Numbered from the stretch's first letter, positions 1 to 6,773 are shown. The stretch is 9,821 bases of DNA from Desulfobacterales bacterium (GCA_030689795.1 JAUYEO010000146.1:1-9821); one strand, 5' to 3'. Numbers and translations are program-made. The notes: generated by a model from the sequence alone, not told the origin.

Positions 1-29
1 CTTAAAAAAAGATTATATATTTTTTCTTT

Positions 30-56
30 CTTCGTGCTCTTCGTGGCCTTCGTGGT
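30..56. repeat. Tandem CTTCGTG nonamer repeat, copy 1
   Basis: Three consecutive 9-bp units, CTTCGTGCT, CTTCGTGGC and CTTCGTGGT, are followed by an AT-rich stretch (AAAATTTAAAC). The same three-unit arrangement with an AT-rich tail occurs at 7252-7278. The repeat lies in the leader of kdsC, about 28 bp before its ribosome binding site. It could be read as a hydrophobic peptide, but no start codon or ribosome binding site supports this, so it is called an intergenic repeat. Confidence 0.7.
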
Positions 57-94
57 AAAATTTAAACTTTTTACTAAGCCATCAAAGGTGAATA

Positions 95-625
95 ATGATT
101 TTTAAAACATCTGATGCAGCCGGAAAACTTAAAAAGGTTAAAATATTACTCCTCGATGTCGACGGCGTGATGACGGACGGAAGTATCATTTATAATGACA
201 GCGGAGATGAAATCAAGGCTTTTTGCGTAAAAGACGGGCTCGGCATAAGGCTTCTGATGAATGCAGGAATAAAGATAGGGGTTGTAACCGGACGAAGTTC
301 GGAAGCTCTCCATCACAGATGCAAAAATCTTCATATTGAGTACATATTCGACGGCGTATTAAACAAGGCGGAGATTCTCAATAAAATAATAGAAATGACC
401 GGCATTCAAGCCTCCGAAATCGCTTACATGGGTGATGATCTTCCTGATATTCCCATTATGAGGGGTGTCGGAATTCCGATAGCCGTTGCCGATGCACATG
501 AAAGTGTGATTGAAACAGCCTGCATTGTCACTTCGGCAAAAGGCGGAAACAGCGCAATACGGGAAGTGTGCGAAGCCATACTGAAAGCGCAGGGGCACTG
601 GGAATCTGTTGTAAAAAGGTTTTAA
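95..625 (+). CDS. kdsC: 3-deoxy-D-manno-octulosonate 8-phosphate phosphatase (KdsC)
   Basis: HAD-superfamily phosphatase that hydrolyses KDO-8-phosphate to KDO and phosphate in the cytoplasm, the step before CMP-KDO formation for the LPS inner core. All four HAD motifs are visible: DVDGVMTDG with nucleophile D21 and D23, VVTGRSS with T65, K91 in LNKAEIL, and MGDDLPD with D114, D115 and D118. The C-terminal GGNSAIREV segment is typical of KdsC, and 176 aa is the usual length for this capless subfamily. The ATG is preceded by AAAGGTG at 84-90, a good Shine-Dalgarno. The stop lies 3 nt before lptC, so the gene heads or continues an LPS operon. kdsA is often the upstream neighbour in related genomes but lies outside this window if present. 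Confidence 0.95.
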   Translation: MIFKTSDAAGKLKKVKILLLDVDGVMTDGSIIYNDSGDEIKAFCVKDGLGIRLLMNAGIKIGVVTGRSSEALHHRCKNLHIEYIFDGVLNKAEILNKIIEMTGIQASEIAYMGDDLPDIPIMRGVGIPIAVADAHESVIETACIVTSAKGGNSAIREVCEAILKAQGHWESVVKRF

Positions 626-628
626 AAA

Positions 629-1213
629 ATGTTTTTAAAGAATAAATTCAACAACAGGAAAATTAAAATAATTTTGATATCGGTAATCGCAGTTACCATT
701 TCCCTAACTGTTGCTGTTTTTATCGGATACCGTTATATTTCAAAAAACCCTGAAAAAGCCATTCCGCTTGTTCTTGACGGATCAAGCATATCAATAGAAA
801 AAATACATCAGACTTCGACAAAAAACGGCGTTGTTGAATGGAGCCTTGACGCAAATTCGGCAAGTTACAATGAAGATAAAAAAGAGGCTGTTTTTGAAGG
901 TCTGTCTGTCGTTTTTTTTACGAAAGAGAATCTGAAAATCCATCTTACTGCCGATAAAGGCATATTAAAGACCGAATCAAGCAACATTGAAATAAGAGGC
1001 AACATAACTGTAAAAAATGAGGATTATGTCTTAAAAACAGGAAAAATAAACTACGACAATGAAAAGCGCATTATCTTCTCCATGGTACCGGTTGAAATTT
1101 CCGGCAAGTCCCTGAACCTTGTTGCCGGTTCCATGACTATCGATCTGAACACAAACAAAGCCGAGTTGAGCGGTAAAGTGGAAGGAATAATCGGTGATGA
1201 TATTTCATTATAA
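629..1213 (+). CDS. lptC: LPS export system protein LptC
   Basis: LptC is anchored in the inner membrane, takes LPS from the LptB2FG transporter and passes it to LptA in the periplasm. The 194-aa product has a basic N-terminus (KNKFNNRKIK), one membrane segment at about residues 12-34, and a long beta-strand-rich periplasmic part with alternating patterns such as LKIHLTADKGILKT and IEIRGNITVKNEDYVLKTGK, as expected of the beta-jellyroll LptC/OstA-like fold. The family is poorly conserved, so the call rests on length, topology and position between kdsC and lptA-lptB. AAAAAGG at 613-619 is the likely ribosome binding site. The 3' end overlaps lptA by about 20 bp in another frame. Confidence 0.88.
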   Translation: MFLKNKFNNRKIKIILISVIAVTISLTVAVFIGYRYISKNPEKAIPLVLDGSSISIEKIHQTSTKNGVVEWSLDANSASYNEDKKEAVFEGLSVVFFTKENLKIHLTADKGILKTESSNIEIRGNITVKNEDYVLKTGKINYDNEKRIIFSMVPVEISGKSLNLVAGSMTIDLNTNKAELSGKVEGIIGDDISL

Positions 1214-1868
1214 AAAATGGCATTGCCTTCACCCAACCCCGATAAACGGAACTCTTTTCAATACCCTCTTGAGTGGTGTAAGTAAGTTTACAAGATTATT
1301 TACTGCCGAAAAAACGCAGAAAATAATCTCTTACTTACTAATCTTTTGTTTTGCAGTTTCCCTGTTATTTTTATTTCATCCTGATTCTCCTTTTGCAGCT
1401 GAAAAAATACAAAAGCAACAGAAAGACTCTGGTGAAAAGAAAATCCATATAACGGCCGACAGGCTGATCGCGGAAGGCAATTCAAACAATGCCGAATTCA
1501 TCGGAAACGTCAGGGCAATTCAGGAGACAACGGTTATCACTTCTGAAAAATTGAAGATTTTCTATAAAAAGGATTCATCCGGCATAAAAGATAATTCAAA
1601 AGGGGATGAATCGATAAAAGAAATTATTGCAACCGGAAATGTAAAAATATTGTTTGACGATAAAATTGCCGAAACCCAGCAGGCTGTTTATACGACTGAA
1701 ACCAGAGTGCTGGTTTTAAACGGCCCGGATTCAAAAGTTACGAGCGGAAAAAATACCATATCCGGGTCAAAAATAACTTTTTTCAGGGACGACGGGCGTG
1801 TTAAAGTGGAGGGAAGCGGAAACAGACGTGTCGAAGCTTTCTTTGAATCAGGGGGAAAAGGACTGTAA
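1194..1868 (+). CDS. lptA: Periplasmic LPS transport protein LptA
   Basis: LptA forms the periplasmic bridge that carries LPS from LptC to the outer-membrane LptD/E complex. After a hydrophobic segment at about residues 44-62 and a likely signal cleavage near SPFAAE (around 68-70), an OstA/LptA beta-jellyroll domain runs from about 84 to 205 (IHITADRLIAEGNSNNAEFIGNV, IKEIIATGNVKILFDDKIAETQQAVY). It starts inside lptC; AAGGA at 1182-1186 could serve either GTG 1194 or the adjacent ATG 1197. Either start leaves about 43 residues before the hydrophobic core, unusually long for a signal peptide. A downstream non-ATG start (for example TTG around residue 26) cannot be excluded, but I see no good ribosome binding site there. 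The stop codon directly abuts lptB. Confidence 0.88.
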   Translation: MMIFHYKKWHCLHPTPINGTLFNTLLSGVSKFTRLFTAEKTQKIISYLLIFCFAVSLLFLFHPDSPFAAEKIQKQQKDSGEKKIHITADRLIAEGNSNNAEFIGNVRAIQETTVITSEKLKIFYKKDSSGIKDNSKGDESIKEIIATGNVKILFDDKIAETQQAVYTTETRVLVLNGPDSKVTSGKNTISGSKITFFRDDGRVKVEGSGNRRVEAFFESGGKGL

Positions 1869-2591
1869 ATGGCAAAACTGCTTCTTGATAAACTTGTTAA
1901 AATTTACAGGGGTAAAAAGGTTGTTGATTCGGTTTGCCTTGATGTCGGAAGCGGTGGAGTAGTTGGACTTCTGGGCCCGAACGGAGCAGGTAAAACAACA
2001 ACTTTTTATATGACCATTGGAATGGTAAAGCCCGATGAGGGAAGAATCTTTATTGATGACGAAGATATTACGGATTCTCCGATGTACATCAGGGCCCGCA
2101 AAGGATTGGGTTATCTTCCGCAGGAACCTTCAATATTCAGAAAGCTTACGGCAAGACAGAATGTAATGGCTATTCTGGAAATGCAGAACATCTCCGCGCA
2201 GGAACAGAACGAACGCGCAGACAGGCTGCTTGATGAACTCGGCATAAGGCATCTTTCGGATCAGAAAGCCGCGCTTCTTTCGGGAGGCGAAAAAAGGCGT
2301 CTTGAAATATCACGCGCGCTTGCCACCGATCCGGCTTTTATTCTTCTGGATGAACCCTTTGCAGGAATAGATCCGCTGGCGGTAATCGACATCAAGAATA
2401 TAATAGGGCATCTTAAAAAACGCGGTATAGGCGTGCTTATTTCCGATCATAATGTAAGAGAAACCCTTGGAGTATGCGACATGGCATACATATTAAATGA
2501 AGGGAAAATCATTGAATCGGGCAATCCTGAAAAAATTGCATCCAGTGAAATTGCACGACGCATATATTTAGGAGATGAATTTAGGCTGTAA
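1869..2591 (+). CDS. lptB: LPS export ABC transporter ATP-binding protein LptB
   Basis: Cytoplasmic ATPase that powers LPS extraction from the inner membrane together with LptF/LptG, which are not in this window. The 240-aa protein has every ABC landmark: Walker A GPNGAGKTT at 36-44, Q-loop Q85, signature LSGGE at 137-141, Walker B FILLDE at 157-162 and H-loop H194. The sequences around LPQEPSIFRKL and LLDEPFAGIDP are characteristic of LptB rather than of amino-acid importers. The ATG immediately follows the lptA stop (0-nt gap), with AGGA at 1859-1862 as ribosome binding site. rpoN begins 1 nt after the stop. Confidence 0.97.
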   Translation: MAKLLLDKLVKIYRGKKVVDSVCLDVGSGGVVGLLGPNGAGKTTTFYMTIGMVKPDEGRIFIDDEDITDSPMYIRARKGLGYLPQEPSIFRKLTARQNVMAILEMQNISAQEQNERADRLLDELGIRHLSDQKAALLSGGEKRRLEISRALATDPAFILLDEPFAGIDPLAVIDIKNIIGHLKKRGIGVLISDHNVRETLGVCDMAYILNEGKIIESGNPEKIASSEIARRIYLGDEFRL

Positions 2592-2592
2592 T

Positions 2593-4029
2593 ATGGCTCT
2601 TGAATTCAGGCAGCAACTTAAACTATCCCAGCAGCTGGTCATGACTCCGCAGCTTCAGATGGCTATCAAGCTTCTGCAGCTTTCACGTCTTGAACTCATC
2701 GATACAATCCGCCAGGAGCTGGAGTCAAACCCGGTGCTGGAGGAGGTTCAGGATTCCGTTTCCGATGATTCTGCAGCCGAACAGTCAGAAAATAAAATTC
2801 AACAGGAACCTTCCGTAACCCAGGAAATAAAAATAGGAGAGAAAATCAATCAGGATATCGACTGGAGCAATTATATCGACGAATACAACGCTCCGGGAAA
2901 AATTCATTTTGAAACGGAAAACAAAGAGAATCCGAACTATGAGGCTTTTGTATCCCGCGCCGAATCATTAAAAGACCATCTCCTCTGGCAGCTTCTGATG
3001 ACAGGGCCTACAAAAGAGGAAGAGGAGATAGGAAGTTTGATTATCGGAAACCTCAATTCAGACGGATATCTGGATGTTTCAGTTGAAGATGTATCCAAAA
3101 ACAGCAACGCTGAAACCGACAAAGTTGAAAAAGTTCTGGCGCTGATTCAAACCTTTGATCCTTCCGGAGTTTGTGCAAGAAATCTCGGTGAATCTCTTCT
3201 CATTCAGGCAAAGCAGCTCGGGCTGGACAACACTATTGTGACCGATATCGTTCGGCATCACCTGAATCATCTCGAAAACAGAAATTACAAGGCTATAGCA
3301 AGGGCGCTTAAAGCAGACTACAACGATATCATGACAGCCGTAAATATTATAAAAGGGCTGGAACCGAAACCAGGACGAAAGTTTTCGGACGAGGAGCCTT
3401 TGTACATAACCCCCGACATTTATGTATACAAACTGGAAAATGATTTTGTGATAGTTTTAAACGATGACGGAATGCCGAGGCTGAGGGTTAATTCATACTA
3501 TAAGAACACCATGAACAAAGGCGGAACAATAGCCAAAGAGGCTAAAGACTACATCCATGAAAAAATGCGTTCTGCCGCATGGTTGATCAAGAGCATTCAC
3601 CAGCGCCAGAAAACGATTTACAGGGTCATGGAAAGCATTCTAAAGTTTCAGCGGGAATTTTTTGAGAAAGGAATAACCGCTATGAGACCCATGGTGCTGA
3701 GGGATGTTGCGCAGGATATAGGAATGCACGAATCGACAATAAGCAGAGTCACAACAAATAAATACGCTTTCACGCCTCAGGGAATATTTGAATTGAAATA
3801 TTTCTTTAATAGTTCTATAAGCAGGACTGACGGAGAAGCTCTGGCATCTGCAGGCGTTCAGGAAATGATAAAAAAAATTATTGAAAATGAGGACCGCAAA
3901 AAACCTTACAGCGATGATAAACTCTCCGATATTCTTATGAATTCTAATATAAATATTGCCAGAAGAACTGTGGCAAAATACAGAGAAATACTAAAGATAC
4001 TATCTTCAAACAAACGCAAACAGCCCTAA
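2593..4029 (+). CDS. rpoN: RNA polymerase sigma-54 factor RpoN
   Basis: Alternative sigma factor that recognises -24/-12 promoters and needs enhancer-binding AAA+ activators. The 478-aa protein shows region I (Gln/Leu-rich, 1-50, ending LESNPVLEE), an acidic region II (about 51-115), the core-binding domain (about 118-310), the helix-turn-helix around 368-390 (VLRDVAQDIGMHESTISRVT) and the diagnostic RpoN box ARRTVAKYRE at 456-465. I chose ATG 2593, giving the family-standard MALEFRQQLKLSQQL start. An in-frame ATG at 2575 inside lptB would add six atypical residues, and the AGGAG just before it touches the codon. TTAGG at 2581-2585 serves as a modest ribosome binding site. lptB-rpoN-hpf is a widely conserved proteobacterial order. 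Confidence 0.97.
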   Translation: MALEFRQQLKLSQQLVMTPQLQMAIKLLQLSRLELIDTIRQELESNPVLEEVQDSVSDDSAAEQSENKIQQEPSVTQEIKIGEKINQDIDWSNYIDEYNAPGKIHFETENKENPNYEAFVSRAESLKDHLLWQLLMTGPTKEEEEIGSLIIGNLNSDGYLDVSVEDVSKNSNAETDKVEKVLALIQTFDPSGVCARNLGESLLIQAKQLGLDNTIVTDIVRHHLNHLENRNYKAIARALKADYNDIMTAVNIIKGLEPKPGRKFSDEEPLYITPDIYVYKLENDFVIVLNDDGMPRLRVNSYYKNTMNKGGTIAKEAKDYIHEKMRSAAWLIKSIHQRQKTIYRVMESILKFQREFFEKGITAMRPMVLRDVAQDIGMHESTISRVTTNKYAFTPQGIFELKYFFNSSISRTDGEALASAGVQEMIKKIIENEDRKKPYSDDKLSDILMNSNINIARRTVAKYREILKILSSNKRKQP

Positions 4030-4036
4030 AGGAGGA
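4028..4036 (+). promoter_or_regulatory. Strong ribosome binding site of hpf
   Basis: AAAGGAGGA overlaps the rpoN stop codon and ends 7-8 nt before the hpf ATG at 4044. It is the best Shine-Dalgarno match in the window, so hpf is probably translated well above its operon neighbours, in keeping with a stoichiometric ribosome-binding protein. Confidence 0.85.
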
Positions 4037-4043
4037 TTTCAGC

Positions 4044-4574
4044 ATGCAAACATCCGTTACTTTTAAAAATCTTGATCCTTCTGACAATCTTAAATCGTAT
4101 ATCGGCGAGAAACTGGACAAACTTGATAAATTTCTTGACAACCCGGCAGAGGCTACGGTGGTTCTTTCGATAGAAAAATTCCGTCATATTGCCGAAGTAA
4201 ATATTACGGGAGACAGGTTAAACATTTATGGAAAAGAAGAAACAAGCGATATGTACGCAGCGATCGATATGGTACTCGATAAGCTTGAAAAGCAGATAAA
4301 GAAAAACAAGCAGAAAATACGCAAACGGAGGGGCACTCCGAAAGACAAATCGATAACAGTAAGCAGGGAGGACAGCTATCCTGAAGAATCGAATACAGGG
4401 CAGATAAAAGTACGGAATATAGAATACAAACCGATGGATATTGAAGAAGCTGTTATGCAGATGGACCTTGTAAATGATAATTTCCTTGTTTTCACAAATG
4501 CACGGACAGATAAAATCAATGTGCTTTACCGGAGAAAAGACGGTGATTACGGCTTGATTCAGCCCATAAGCTGA
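4044..4574 (+). CDS. hpf: Ribosome hibernation promoting factor, long form (HPF)
   Basis: Binds the 30S subunit and, in the long form, dimerises 70S ribosomes into inactive 100S particles during slow growth. The 176-aa protein has an N-terminal S30AE/YfiA domain (about 1-95: MQTSVTFKNLDPSDNLKSYI, then a basic KKNKQKIRKRR tract), a linker (about 96-120) and the C-terminal dimerisation domain (about 121-176: IEYKPMDIEEAVMQMDL, then FLVFTNARTDKINVLYRRKDG). The C-terminal domain separates it from the short HPF (about 95 aa) usually found next to rpoN in enterobacteria. The gap to rpoN is 14 nt. It ends just before a repeat-filled intergenic region. Confidence 0.95.
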   Translation: MQTSVTFKNLDPSDNLKSYIGEKLDKLDKFLDNPAEATVVLSIEKFRHIAEVNITGDRLNIYGKEETSDMYAAIDMVLDKLEKQIKKNKQKIRKRRGTPKDKSITVSREDSYPEESNTGQIKVRNIEYKPMDIEEAVMQMDLVNDNFLVFTNARTDKINVLYRRKDGDYGLIQPIS

Positions 4575-4819
4575 AAAGATGCCCCGGAATAACCAAATAT
4601 ATATTTATAGTATAGGTATTTCCTTTTGGGACGCAGATGAACGCAGATATTAGAGATTTTAGTGACTGCACAGATGGATAGGCGGTAGGCATTCAGACGT
4701 AGATCCATGCGCAAGCGCTAACAGCCTCCAGACTCAATAGCCCGAGTAGTTACTAATTATCTGCGGATATCGGCGAAAATCTGCGTCCTAATATAAACTA
4801 TTGGATATAATGGTATAAA
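4575..4819. other. hpf/ptsN intergenic region with repeat element
   Basis: This 245-bp spacer interrupts an otherwise compact operon. Most of it is the repeat element at 4629-4788. The stretch before it is AT-rich and shares a block with the other copy (4607-4628 matches 6189-6210 at 18 of 22 positions). After it come about 30 AT-rich bases with a TATAAT at 4806-4811 but no Shine-Dalgarno before ptsN. I see no credible coding sequence here. Confidence 0.6.
4629..4788. repeat. Paired-end intergenic repeat element, copy 1 (160 bp)
   Basis: The left end reads GGACGCAGATGAACGCAGAT (4629-4648), itself two ACGCAGAT units 10 bp apart. The right end at 4759-4788 starts ATCTGCGGATATCGG and closes with AAAATCTGCGTCC. 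The outer 10 bp (GGACGCAGAT / ATCTGCGTCC) are perfect inverted repeats and the inner part is imperfect. The interior contains short self-complementary pieces (ATGGAT/ATCCAT, GCGCAAGCGC) and a block at 4717-4731 matching the second copy at 6266-6280 (14 of 15). It encodes no protein. It resembles non-autonomous, MITE-like or REP-like intergenic elements; I cannot name a family. Confidence 0.75.
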
Positions 4820-5278
4820 ATGAAAATTCTTGATGTATTGCGAAAAGAAACGATTCTTACCGACCTGAAAGCGAAAGATAAAAAAGGAGTTATTGAAGAG
4901 CTTGTTGCTTCTGTTTCACAAATAACAGGAATAAACAGCAGGGAGCTTGTTCAGGTTCTTCTTGAGAGGGAACGTCTCGGAAGCACCGGGATAGGAGGGG
5001 GAATAGGAATTCCCCACGGGAAACTGGCAAATCTCGAATCCCTTATCATGGGTTTTGGTTTAAGTCGTAAAGGCGTGGATTTCGAGTCGATGGATGGGCG
5101 GCCCACTCATCTTTTTTTCCTTCTTATAACACCCGAAAATTCAACTGGTCTGCATTTGAAGTTTCTTGCACGGATTTCAAGGATTCTGAAAAATGATTCC
5201 TTCAAAAAAAAACTTATGAAAGCCGCCGGCAGTAATGAAGTTTTATCTATTATCGGGGAAGTTGATGAAGATTTTTAA
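4820..5278 (+). CDS. ptsN: PTS system nitrogen regulatory IIA component (EIIA-Ntr)
   Basis: Regulatory phosphocarrier of the nitrogen PTS. It receives phosphate from NPr/HPr and acts through protein contacts instead of transporting sugar. The 152-aa protein is a single PTS EIIA type-2 domain with the phosphorylated histidine H66 in GIGIPHGKLA, the second conserved histidine H112 in TGLHLKFLA, and a typical N-terminus (MKILDVLRKETILTDLKAKDKKGVIEEL). The start fits the family, yet no Shine-Dalgarno precedes it: the upstream bases are AT-rich, with a TATAAT 8 nt before the ATG. Proximity to rpoN and rapZ is the classic arrangement. The gap to rapZ is 17 nt. Confidence 0.95.
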   Translation: MKILDVLRKETILTDLKAKDKKGVIEELVASVSQITGINSRELVQVLLERERLGSTGIGGGIGIPHGKLANLESLIMGFGLSRKGVDFESMDGRPTHLFFLLITPENSTGLHLKFLARISRILKNDSFKKKLMKAAGSNEVLSIIGEVDEDF

Positions 5279-5295
5279 AAGCAGCCTTTTTTGAC

Positions 5296-6159
5296 GTGAA
5301 AGATTTAAAAATATTTATTATTACCGGTCTCTCCGGATCGGGCAAAAGTACGGCAATTGCGGCATTTGAAGACGCAGGGTTTTACTGCGTAGACAACATG
5401 CCTGTTGCCCTCCTTCCCAAATTTCTGAAACTTCCGATCAAAAGCTCTGATGAAATCGCAGGGCTTGCCTTTGTAATGGATCTTCGGGAAAAAGGATTCT
5501 TATCAAAATACAAGTCTGTTTTCGATTCAATACGTCAAACCGGCTGTTATTTTGAAATTCTGTTTCTTGAGGCCGATGAAGAGATTTTATTGCAGCGCTT
5601 CAGCCAGACTAGAAGGCATCATCCCCTCTCGCACAGCAATACTCTTATTGAAAACATCAGAATCGAGAAAGAACAGCTCAAGGATTTGAAAACATGCGCA
5701 GACAGGATAATAAATACATCCAGATATAATGTCCACGAACTTAAATCCATAATTTCGGATATCGCACATAAAAGTAAAAGTATTTCACCGATGAGGATGC
5801 ATGTACTCTCGTTCGGTTATAAGTTTGGAATACCAATTGACGCCGATCTTCTTATGGATGTCCGTTTTCTTGCAAATCCTTACTTTAAACCCGAGCTGAG
5901 AGACCTGGACGGAGAAAATGAAAAAGTAAGAAATTTTGTATTAAAAAACAGGAAAACAAAGACTTTTTTAAAAAAATATATTGATTTACTTGACTATTTA
6001 ATCCCTTTATACGAAAAGGAAGGTAAGGCATATTTAACCATTGCTGTCGGATGTACGGGCGGCAGGCATCGTTCCGTCCCCATAGCCCGAACAATCTTTG
6101 AATATTTTAAAAAATCCGGGATACAGGCAGGTATCTCACACCGTGATATAGGCCGGTAA
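5296..6159 (+). CDS. rapZ: RNase adapter / nucleotide-binding protein RapZ (YvcJ family)
   Basis: P-loop protein that in enterobacteria senses glucosamine-6-phosphate and guides RNase E to the sRNA GlmZ; its role in this lineage is not established. The 287-aa protein has Walker A GLSGSGKST at 11-19, a DNMP motif shortly after, the conserved TRRHHPLS and FGYKFGIPIDADLLMDVRFL segments, and the C-terminal GCTGGRHRSV signature at 252-261. It uses GTG; an in-frame stop at 5266-5268 rules out much extension and no ATG lies near. No clear Shine-Dalgarno precedes it, so translation may be coupled to ptsN, which ends 17 nt upstream. Confidence 0.95.
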   Translation: MKDLKIFIITGLSGSGKSTAIAAFEDAGFYCVDNMPVALLPKFLKLPIKSSDEIAGLAFVMDLREKGFLSKYKSVFDSIRQTGCYFEILFLEADEEILLQRFSQTRRHHPLSHSNTLIENIRIEKEQLKDLKTCADRIINTSRYNVHELKSIISDIAHKSKSISPMRMHVLSFGYKFGIPIDADLLMDVRFLANPYFKPELRDLDGENEKVRNFVLKNRKTKTFLKKYIDLLDYLIPLYEKEGKAYLTIAVGCTGGRHRSVPIARTIFEYFKKSGIQAGISHRDIGR

Positions 6160-6355
6160 ATGCCAAGACCGGATCAACGGTTATTTGAATAGTATAGGAA
6201 TTTGCATTGGGGACGCAGATGAACGCATAAGTTTGGACTGAAGACTGTTAGGCTGTAGACTATTAGCTAACAGCCTACAGCCTGACAGCCTATCTATCTG
6301 CGGATATCGGCGAAAATCTGCGTCATATATTTAATACAAAGAAAACAGGAATCTC
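6160..6355. other. rapZ/EIIA intergenic region with repeat element
   Basis: This 196-bp spacer again interrupts the PTS gene string and is mostly the repeat at 6211-6324. The short part before it holds a weak CCGGT/ACCGG inverted repeat (6153-6157 with 6168-6172) overlapping the rapZ stop, without a T-tract. The part after it is AT-rich and carries the ribosome binding site of the next gene, AGGA at 6347-6350. Confidence 0.6.
6211..6324. repeat. Paired-end intergenic repeat element, copy 2 (114 bp)
   Basis: The left end GGACGCAGATGAACGCA (6211-6227) and the right end 6296-6324 are the same as in the copy at 4629-4788, and in the same orientation. The interior differs and is shorter. It carries a 14-bp hairpin stem, CTGTTAGGCTGTAG (6245-6258) with CTACAGCCTGACAG (6275-6288), containing one G-U pair. 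The loop holds the palindrome TTAGCTAA. The shared 22 bp before the left end (18 identical) suggest that the repeat unit or its preferred target extends outward. Confidence 0.75.
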
Positions 6356-6769
6356 ATGATACGAATCGTTGTCGTAACTCACAAACAGCTTGGAGATGCA
6401 TTGATCGATGCAGCCGAATTTATTCTGGGCGCACGTCCCGACGGAGTGGTATCCGTTTCCATAAATATAAATGAAAATGCCGATAAGCTGAGGGAAAAAA
6501 TATCCGAAGGCATAAAAAATGTCAACATGAAGGAAGGAGTACTTATTCTTACTGACATGTTCGGGGGAACTCCTTCAAATCTGAGCTATTCATTTCTTGA
6601 AGAAGGACGCACCGAGGTCATATCGGGAGTAAACCTTCCCATACTGATAAAGGCGATTAATACACGAAAGGATATGGATATAAGCAAGCTTGCCCAATGT
6701 ATAGAGACCTATGGGAAAAAAAGCATCTCGCTTGCAAGCAGTATTTTGAAAGGAAACAAACGGAGTTAG
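6356..6769 (+). CDS. PTS mannose-family EIIA component (PTS EIIA type 4)
   Basis: Single EIIA(Man)-type phosphocarrier domain of 137 aa. The phospho-accepting histidine is H9 in VVVTHKQLGDAL, and the family motif DMFGGTPSN occupies 67-75. No EIIB, EIIC or EIID partner is nearby, so a regulatory role beside ptsN and rapZ is more likely than sugar uptake; this is inference from context. The ATG has AGGA at 6347-6350, 5 nt upstream. In related genomes HPr and enzyme I genes commonly follow; here rimI follows after 4 nt instead. Confidence 0.9.
   Translation: MIRIVVVTHKQLGDALIDAAEFILGARPDGVVSVSININENADKLREKISEGIKNVNMKEGVLILTDMFGGTPSNLSYSFLEEGRTEVISGVNLPILIKAINTRKDMDISKLAQCIETYGKKSISLASSILKGNKRS
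6761..6765 (+). promoter_or_regulatory. Ribosome binding site supporting the TTG start of rimI
   Basis: CGGAG lies at the very end of the EIIA gene, 8 nt before the TTG codon at 6774. It supports an otherwise unusual TTG start and a translationally coupled EIIA-rimI pair. Confidence 0.6.
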
Positions 6770-6773
6770 ATTA

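Noticed and set aside
30..56. CRISPR array
   Set aside because: The units are 9 bp and directly contiguous, with no spacers and no cas genes nearby.
2575..2592. Upstream in-frame ATG (2575) as the rpoN start
   Set aside because: It adds MNLGCN, absent from the family-typical MALEFRQQLKLSQQL start, and AGGAG lies immediately against the codon with no spacing.
4629..4788. Insertion sequence with transposase
   Set aside because: The element is 160 bp and has no reading frame that could encode a transposase. A non-autonomous or structural repeat is the most that can be claimed.
4575..4819. Riboswitch or small RNA gene in the hpf/ptsN gap
   Set aside because: The structure is explained by the repeat element shared with 6211-6324; no known riboswitch core or terminator is visible.
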